In this document: in pieces, positions 59,548 to 64,000 of the stretch
Layout of the letters: each line of letters opens with the position of its first letter
Position numbering within the stretch: the first letter of the stretch is position 1
Source: Synechococcus sp. NOUM97013
GTDB taxonomy: Bacteria > Cyanobacteriota > Cyanobacteriia > PCC-6307 > Cyanobiaceae
Assembly (NCBI RefSeq): GCF_014279815.1
Contig: NZ_CP047941.1
Span: 1,674,001-1,738,000, forward strand
Direction of reading: 5' to 3'
DNA: 64,000 nucleotides
Notes under the pieces: generated by a model
Seen by the model: only the letters and a program-made list of their open reading frames with translations
Database searches by the model: none
What the model was told of the DNA's origin: nothing
Program-made: the position numbers and the translations under genes

Positions 59548-61053
59548 ATGGTCAGACCCCGGTGGCAAAGCGCGAAACCGACAGCGAGCCGCCAATTTTG
59601 GCTGAGATGGGACCGTGCGATCGCCACCATCGCCGCGGTGAACCTGGCCTGGGTCGTGTTTGATGTGACCTATGTGCCATTGCGCAATTTTTGGTTGCAG
59701 CGGACCCTCTATCCCCTTCCCACGCTTGGCCTCGCAGTTCCACTGCCCTGGCTGCCGGACGTCACCAAGGTCTATGACCGAGTGAAAGGCATTGAGCCTC
59801 ACCAAGACACTGCCTCCTACATCAGGCATTTTCAGCGACTGGAAGCGACCGCTGCGTCAAGCGGCATTAACAGCCCAGCAGCACGCCAGCTGAGGCTGGA
59901 AATGGTGGTGAAGAACAGTCAGCTGATCGATGAAAACCCTTTCGTAGCCTCAAACAAGACTGGTTCGCTGGAGAAGCTCAAGAGTCGTCTCCGGGCCAGA
60001 GCCGACATGGATTCAGCCAAGCAGGCCGCCGCCCATCTGCTTGGTGAGAGTTATCTGACACCAGATAACTGGCAGGACGAGAAACGTTTTTGGCAAGAGA
60101 GCATCCTCCCTCTCGCCGCCACGAACTATTGGCGTGGAACCGATGAGACCGGGCAACCGATCGACTTGTCCTGGCGGATTGATTTTCCTTTTCAGATTCT
60201 GTTTCTGCTGGACATCGGCTTACGGGCGGTTCGTCTCAAACGACGCTTTCCCGCGATTGCCTGGCGTGACGCACTGTTGCGCCGCTGGATCGATCTGCCA
60301 CTGCTGATCCCGTTCTGGAGATTGCTGCGGGTTGTGCCGGTGACCGAGCGTTTGTCCAGCACACGCATGATCCAGTTGGAGCCCCTGCGGGCTGCAGTCA
60401 GTCGAGGGGTAGTGGCAGTCCTGGCCCTTGAGTTGTTCGAAGTCATCACCCTGCGAACTCTGGATGCGGCCCAGGACGCCGTCCGGTCTCCCCGCTGGCC
60501 GGAGCAGATCCGCAGGCTGTGCAGCCACCAAAGCGTCGACGACGACGGCGAGAGGGAACTGGCGGAATTACTAAGACTCTGGCTGCCACTGGTGCTGACG
60601 CAGGTGGGACCAGCCATGCGTCCACAACTGGTGGCACTGGTGAGCCATGCCCTGCGGCGGAATTTGGAGGAGACGGCGATCCCGTCTTCACTACGAGCAC
60701 TGCCGGGGATGGAACACGCCGAAGACCGTCTCAGCCTCCAGCTCTCCAATGGCTTGGTCGACTCACTGCTGAACCTTTCTCGCCGTGCCGGCGATCGCTT
60801 AGGTCAGAAGGATCAGGTGCTGCAGGAGCTGGGCATTCAGACGGTGGATCGTTTTTGGGAAGAGCTCGCCAGAACCTTGGAACGGGGTCCTGTGCTTGAA
60901 CGCAGTCAGGAACTGGTTGCTGCGTTCCTGGAGGAACTGAAGCGCAACAGCATGACGCAATTGCGTTCACAGAAGGATGTGGATGCGCTGATCAAGGAAC
61001 TCGATGGCCTGAATTTCAATCCAGCAGTTCAGCCTCCCAGACCTCAGGCTTGA
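59548..61053 (+). CDS. Conserved hypothetical membrane protein
   Basis: 501 residues. One hydrophobic span near 22-46 (WDRAIATIAAVNLAWVVFDVTY), a soluble helical region (90-210), then a second hydrophobic part (about 215-255 with RRWIDLPLLIPFWRLLRVVPVT and 285-300). It ends in a helical cytosolic tail rich in Leu and Arg. The RLLRVVPV segment recalls voltage-sensor-type channels, but no pore or selectivity motif is seen. Function unknown. Confidence 0.75.
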   Translation: MVRPRWQSAKPTASRQFWLRWDRAIATIAAVNLAWVVFDVTYVPLRNFWLQRTLYPLPTLGLAVPLPWLPDVTKVYDRVKGIEPHQDTASYIRHFQRLEATAASSGINSPAARQLRLEMVVKNSQLIDENPFVASNKTGSLEKLKSRLRARADMDSAKQAAAHLLGESYLTPDNWQDEKRFWQESILPLAATNYWRGTDETGQPIDLSWRIDFPFQILFLLDIGLRAVRLKRRFPAIAWRDALLRRWIDLPLLIPFWRLLRVVPVTERLSSTRMIQLEPLRAAVSRGVVAVLALELFEVITLRTLDAAQDAVRSPRWPEQIRRLCSHQSVDDDGERELAELLRLWLPLVLTQVGPAMRPQLVALVSHALRRNLEETAIPSSLRALPGMEHAEDRLSLQLSNGLVDSLLNLSRRAGDRLGQKDQVLQELGIQTVDRFWEELARTLERGPVLERSQELVAAFLEELKRNSMTQLRSQKDVDALIKELDGLNFNPAVQPPRPQA

Positions 61054-61375
61054 AGCCCGTCAAAAACCGACCATCAGGGCCACGCAGGAAGGGGCGCTTG
61101 ATCAACTTTCCGTCGGAAGCGAGGGCCTGCAATGCCTGGTCACGGGTCATGGCCTTGACAGCAGCTGCACCAAGGGCGCGGTAGCTCTGGCCACTGGTGT
61201 TGAACAGCGGCTTGAGACTGCCGAACTGGTCGGCAGCTTCCGAGAGCCAATCGAGCGAGGGAGGCTCAAGCGTGATGTCGACGACATGACAGGAAAGGCC
61301 CTGACTCTCAAGCCAAGTCAGGGCCTTTCTGCAGGTGCTGCAACGTGAATAACTGAAAACGGTGTAATCAGCCAA
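61016..61375 (-). CDS. ArsC/Spx-family protein
   Basis: 119 residues of the arsenate reductase/Spx/MgsR thioredoxin-like family, with FSYSRCSTCRKALTWL (CxxC) at 6-21 and LIKRPFLRGPDGRFLTGF near 90-107 that includes the family Arg. Could be an arsenate reductase or a redox regulator. First codon TTG at 61375. Overlaps the 3' end of the membrane protein by 38 bases. Confidence 0.85.
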   Translation of the reverse strand: MADYTVFSYSRCSTCRKALTWLESQGLSCHVVDITLEPPSLDWLSEAADQFGSLKPLFNTSGQSYRALGAAAVKAMTRDQALQALASDGKLIKRPFLRGPDGRFLTGFKPEVWEAELLD

Positions 61376-61379
61376 CGAA

Positions 61380-61739
61380 TCAGCGACCCAGCAGGCTCTT
61401 CACAGCACCAATCAAGCTGTTGGAGCCCTGACCGACGCCATCCTGAGGACGCGTGCGGACCGTGACGTCACCATTGACGCTGGTGCGGCAGCTCAAGCGG
61501 TAGTTGGCAGGACGGTCGGCCAGGTAGACCTCTTCCACATCACTGCGAGGCGAAAGGTTCTGGGCGCCTTCAATCACTTCAATCACACAGGTGCCGCACT
61601 GACCGACGCCACCACAGTTGTTGAGATTGTTCAGACCTTTGTAGGGGTTCACACCGGCCGAGAGAGCCGCTTTCCGCAGATTGGCGCCTTCAATACAGCC
61701 GACTTGCTGGCCTTCCTGCTCGAAACGGATGGTGGGCAC
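61380..61739 (-). CDS. 2Fe-2S ferredoxin, adrenodoxin-like spacing
   Basis: 119 residues. The cluster ligands are in NCGGVGQCGTCVIEV with C-x5-C-x2-C, then a later Cys in YRLSCRTSV. The x5 spacing is of the vertebrate/bacterial type rather than the plant-type x4 of photosynthetic ferredoxin. A 20-residue tail follows. It starts with GTG at 61739, four bases upstream of the ArsC-like gene on the same strand. Probable electron carrier for a biosynthetic enzyme. Confidence 0.88.
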   Translation of the reverse strand: MPTIRFEQEGQQVGCIEGANLRKAALSAGVNPYKGLNNLNNCGGVGQCGTCVIEVIEGAQNLSPRSDVEEVYLADRPANYRLSCRTSVNGDVTVRTRPQDGVGQGSNSLIGAVKSLLGR

Positions 61740-61846
61740 GGGGCGTCCTTACATGTCGGTGGCTCAATTTACAGCAATCAACCGATGGAAGGAGGCAAAA
61801 CAGCCAGGCAAGTCCGCCGTTTCTGAGAGAGAAATCCGGTCCCGGA

Positions 61847-62359
61847 CTATTGGGATGCCGCTGCGACACAGGTCTCGAGCAGAGGCTGCACGGCTTCCAC
61901 ATCGCGCCAGCCACCGATGCTGGTCACGCGCCCTTCCATATTTTTATAAGTACGAAAGAATTCAGCCACATCCTCCAGCTGACTGGGTGCGATCTGGCGG
62001 ATGCTCTGAATGCTGCTTTGACGAGGATCGGCTGCGGGAACACACAGAATCTTGCCGTCGTAGTGCCCCATGTCGTGCATGTCGAGCACACCAATGGGCC
62101 TGGCATGGATCAGACATCCGGCAAAGGTGGGCTCGGCCATGATCACCATGGCATCGAGCGGTGATCCATCTTCAGCGAGTGTGTTCGGGACGAAGCCGTA
62201 ATCGAAGGGATAACGCACCGCTGAATGGAGCACACGGTCCAGCGCCATCACCCCGGCATCTTCGAGGTATTCGTACTTATTGCTGCTTCCGGCAGGGATC
62301 TCAACGATCAGATTGATCAGCCCTGGAGAGGGTGACGGTGTAAGAGCCCTGAGATCCAT
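61847..62359 (-). CDS. ppa: Inorganic pyrophosphatase
   Basis: Family I soluble inorganic diphosphatase, 170 residues. Motifs: IVEIPAGSSNKYEYLE, YPFDYGFVPNTLAEDGSPLD with the Asp pair that binds Mg, and GRPIGVLDMHDMGHYDGKIL-type segment (DMGHYDGKIL). Full length. ATG at 62359 is inside the end of an upstream small gene. Confidence 0.95.
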   Translation of the reverse strand: MDLRALTPSPSPGLINLIVEIPAGSSNKYEYLEDAGVMALDRVLHSAVRYPFDYGFVPNTLAEDGSPLDAMVIMAEPTFAGCLIHARPIGVLDMHDMGHYDGKILCVPAADPRQSSIQSIRQIAPSQLEDVAEFFRTYKNMEGRVTSIGGWRDVEAVQPLLETCVAAASQ

Positions 62360-62528
62360 GACGCTCCTTGACGGCGATGGAGGAATGGTTTGGGCGGTCG
62401 GTCAACACGGCAGCAAGCGGAACGCCTAAACCTGTGACGGCAAGGGTAAAGCCGAGAAGAGCGAGAGCAGGAACAGACACGAGCTGCGCGGGGTGCGCAG
62501 GAGATTGGGGGGCAGGCTCAGGGTCCAT
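62301..62528 (-). CDS. Possible small membrane protein overlapping ppa
   Basis: 75-residue frame: a Pro/Ala-rich start, one hydrophobic span (about 16-42, LVSVPALALLGFTLAVTGLG) and a polar tail. It overlaps the first 59 bases of ppa in another frame. The single span and ATG start make it plausible, but the overlap and lack of a known family lower confidence. Confidence 0.45.
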   Translation of the reverse strand: MDPEPAPQSPAHPAQLVSVPALALLGFTLAVTGLGVPLAAVLTDRPNHSSIAVKERHGSQGSYTVTLSRADQSDR

Positions 62529-62663
62529 TCAGTGGTGATCGGGGACATCCCACACCTCAGTGCTGATAGCGATGAGGACATCGGAGGCGAAGTAAAGCAC
62601 CGATGGGGAGATGAAAAGGATCAAGTGATCGATTTCACTTGCATTCTGCCACTGTTGGAACGC

Positions 62664-63128
62664 TTATGCAGCAGGCCTGTCCTGTCGATCCCTGCGGGAA
62701 GCAAGATCCGAGGGCGCCTCAGGCAGCCCATCCAGCCGGGTGCGGATTAAACGCAGTTCCTCGAGGATTGCCCCGAGCACTTGCTGGGTGGCCGTCGAAG
62801 GCGAGTTGAGCACTTCAACAGTGACTTCCTTGATCCTCAGGACGTCCTTGGCGAATCGGGCGACTTCATTGGGGTGAAACAGCAGCGGATCTTTCTGATC
62901 ACTCCTGTATTCGGGATTGAGCTTGCGAGGATTGAAGGGAGGATTGAGGTTGCGGGGATCAGTGTTGGTGTAACGGTAAACAGACGCCCTTGAACGGTTT
63001 AGAGATTTCTGAACATCGTCGATCCCAACCAAAGCATCTGATTGCGAAAGAGCAGCGGTAGCGTCGCCTCGCAATTCCCCAGATTCGGTGATAGAGGGCA
63101 CCGAAACATCAAGCGACCGAGGAAACAT
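62664..63128 (-). CDS. HTH-like hypothetical protein divergent from proS
   Basis: 154 residues from the ATG at 63128 (MFPRSLDVSVPS); the longer frame up to 63293 overlaps proS and is Cys/Arg-rich. Residues about 30-60 (ALVGIDDVQKSLNRSRASVY) look like a helix-turn-helix, then a basic loop (RNLNPPFNPRKLNPEYR) and a coiled-coil C-terminus (VLGAILEELRLIRTRLDGL). It may bind DNA as an oligomer. Family unknown. Confidence 0.65.
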   Translation of the reverse strand: MFPRSLDVSVPSITESGELRGDATAALSQSDALVGIDDVQKSLNRSRASVYRYTNTDPRNLNPPFNPRKLNPEYRSDQKDPLLFHPNEVARFAKDVLRIKEVTVEVLNSPSTATQQVLGAILEELRLIRTRLDGLPEAPSDLASRRDRQDRPAA

Positions 63129-63273
63129 GAGACAGCGCTGGGACAGCTTGGAATCCGCAGACCATAGCAGCTGAGACTCAGGACGCCAGCATCGATCACA
63201 GCGAAAGAGACAGTTCTGAAATCGACCGTTTTGTTGCGGGTGATAGCTTCCAACACACCAATGAAATGATGTG

Positions 63274-64000
63274 ATGCGCGTCTCCCGCCTCACGTTGGTG
63301 ACGTTGCGGGATGTCCCCGCAGATGCAGAGATTCCGTCACATCAACTGCTGGTCCGCGGTGGATACATCCGACGCGTCGGATCAGGGATTTATGCCTATC
63401 TGCCGCTGATGTGGAGGGTGTTGCGCAAGATCAGCGCGATTGTGCGCGAGGAGCTTGACGCCCTCGGCGCTCTCGAGACCCTGCTGCCGCAATTGCAACC
63501 TGCCGAACTTTGGGAACGCAGCGGGCGCTGGCAGGGATACACGGCAGGTGAAGGAATCATGTTCCACCTCGAAGATCGCCAGGAAAGAAACCTCGGTCTC
63601 GGTCCAACCCATGAAGAGGTGATCACCGATCTGGCAGGAGACCTGCTGCGTTCTTACAAACAACTCCCCGTCACGCTCTACCAGATCCAGACGAAATTCA
63701 GGGATGAGATCCGTCCCCGGTTCGGATTAATGCGCGGGCGTGAATTCATCATGAAGGACGCCTACTCCTTCCATGCTGACGAGAAAGACCTGGAGGAAAC
63801 CTATGCGGCCATGGCTGGGGCCTATGCACGCATTTTCGAGCGCTGCGGTCTCAATGCCGTCGGCGTGGATGCCGACAGTGGCGCCATCGGAGGTGCTGCC
63901 TCACAGGAGTTCATGGTCACCGCCGATGCCGGGGAGGACCTCATCTTGACCAGCTCGGATAGCAGCTACGCCGCCAACCAAGAGAAAGCTGTCTCCATTC
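63274..64000 (+). CDS. proS: Prolyl-tRNA synthetase (3' end cut by window edge)
   Basis: First 242 codons of class II prolyl-tRNA synthetase. The class II core is clear: [40 protein letters not shown] (motif 2 region) and [20 protein letters not shown] (motif 2), then DAYSFHAD. An ATG at 63274 is preferred; a GTG one codon before is also in frame. It is divergent from the HTH-like gene with 145 bases between. Confidence 0.95.
   Translation, partial: MRVSRLTLVTLRDVPADAEIPSHQLLVRGGYIRRVGSGIYAYLPLMWRVLRKISAIVREELDALGALETLLPQLQPAELWERSGRWQGYTAGEGIMFHLEDRQERNLGLGPTHEEVITDLAGDLLRSYKQLPVTLYQIQTKFRDEIRPRFGLMRGREFIMKDAYSFHADEKDLEETYAAMAGAYARIFERCGLNAVGVDADSGAIGGAASQEFMVTADAGEDLILTSSDSSYAANQEKAVSI

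Overview
This window looks like chromosomal DNA of an alpha-cyanobacterium of the marine Synechococcus/Cyanobium type. It encodes form IA RuBisCO inside a cso-type (alpha) carboxysome operon, both dark-operative and light-dependent protochlorophyllide reductases, PsaM, a cyanobacterial ferrochelatase with a chlorophyll-binding tail, and the acyl-ACP reductase/aldehyde-deformylating oxygenase pair for alkanes. The sequence is GC-rich and densely coded, with many gene overlaps. I see no tRNA, rRNA, insertion sequence, prophage or CRISPR array. The tyrosine recombinase-like gene at 43785-44975 stands alone.

Layout. 1-15.4 kb is a CO2-concentrating island, almost all on the minus strand. In transcription order it runs csoS1, cbbL, cbbS, csoS2, csoSCA, csoS4A, csoS4B, a csoS1E-like gene, ndhF4, ndhD4 and chpX; then, after a likely terminator, acRAF and cbbX (cut by the left edge). 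csoS1D lies just upstream, beyond an rdgB/HAM1 gene. A strong terminator-like hairpin between cbbS and csoS2, followed by a second hairpin, probably sets the ratio of RuBisCO to shell and scaffold.

15.5-25 kb holds chlorophyll and photosystem genes (chlN, chlB, chlL, por, psaM) mixed with small proteins, including two short convergent hydrophobic ORFs at 21848-22086, and a PiT-like permease. 25-38.8 kb carries a TauE-like permease, a lipoate/biotin ligase-like protein, a site-2 protease, trpF, folE, an SDR, accA, the alkane pair (AAR, ADO), a creatininase-family protein, an S1-like protein, a Tab2/Atab2 homologue, a PgeF-family protein and an FAD dehydrogenase.

38.8-50.6 kb carries a periplasmic binding-like protein, an SNase-like secreted protein, ilvB, hemH, the recombinase-like gene, a methyltransferase, cobO, pyrH, frr, a geranylgeranyl-reductase-like flavoprotein and a cryptochrome/photolyase. 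50.6-64 kb carries a lone cyclic-nucleotide-binding domain, a transaldolase with two EF-hand-like loops, a class B PBP with an FtsL-like partner, a CPBP protease, a tandem histidine phosphatase, a dihydroorotase-like protein without metal ligands, lepB, a membrane protein, an ArsC/Spx-like protein, a 2Fe-2S ferredoxin, ppa, an HTH-like protein and the 5' part of proS.

Together, CO2 hydration at NDH-1 (ndhF4, ndhD4, chpX), the carboxysome shell, its carbonic anhydrase, and RuBisCO with its assembly factor and activase form one contiguous module. The tandem histidine phosphatase at 56115-57470 could be a distant functional member if it removes RuBisCO inhibitors. All functions are read from sequence recognition alone; no database search was run.
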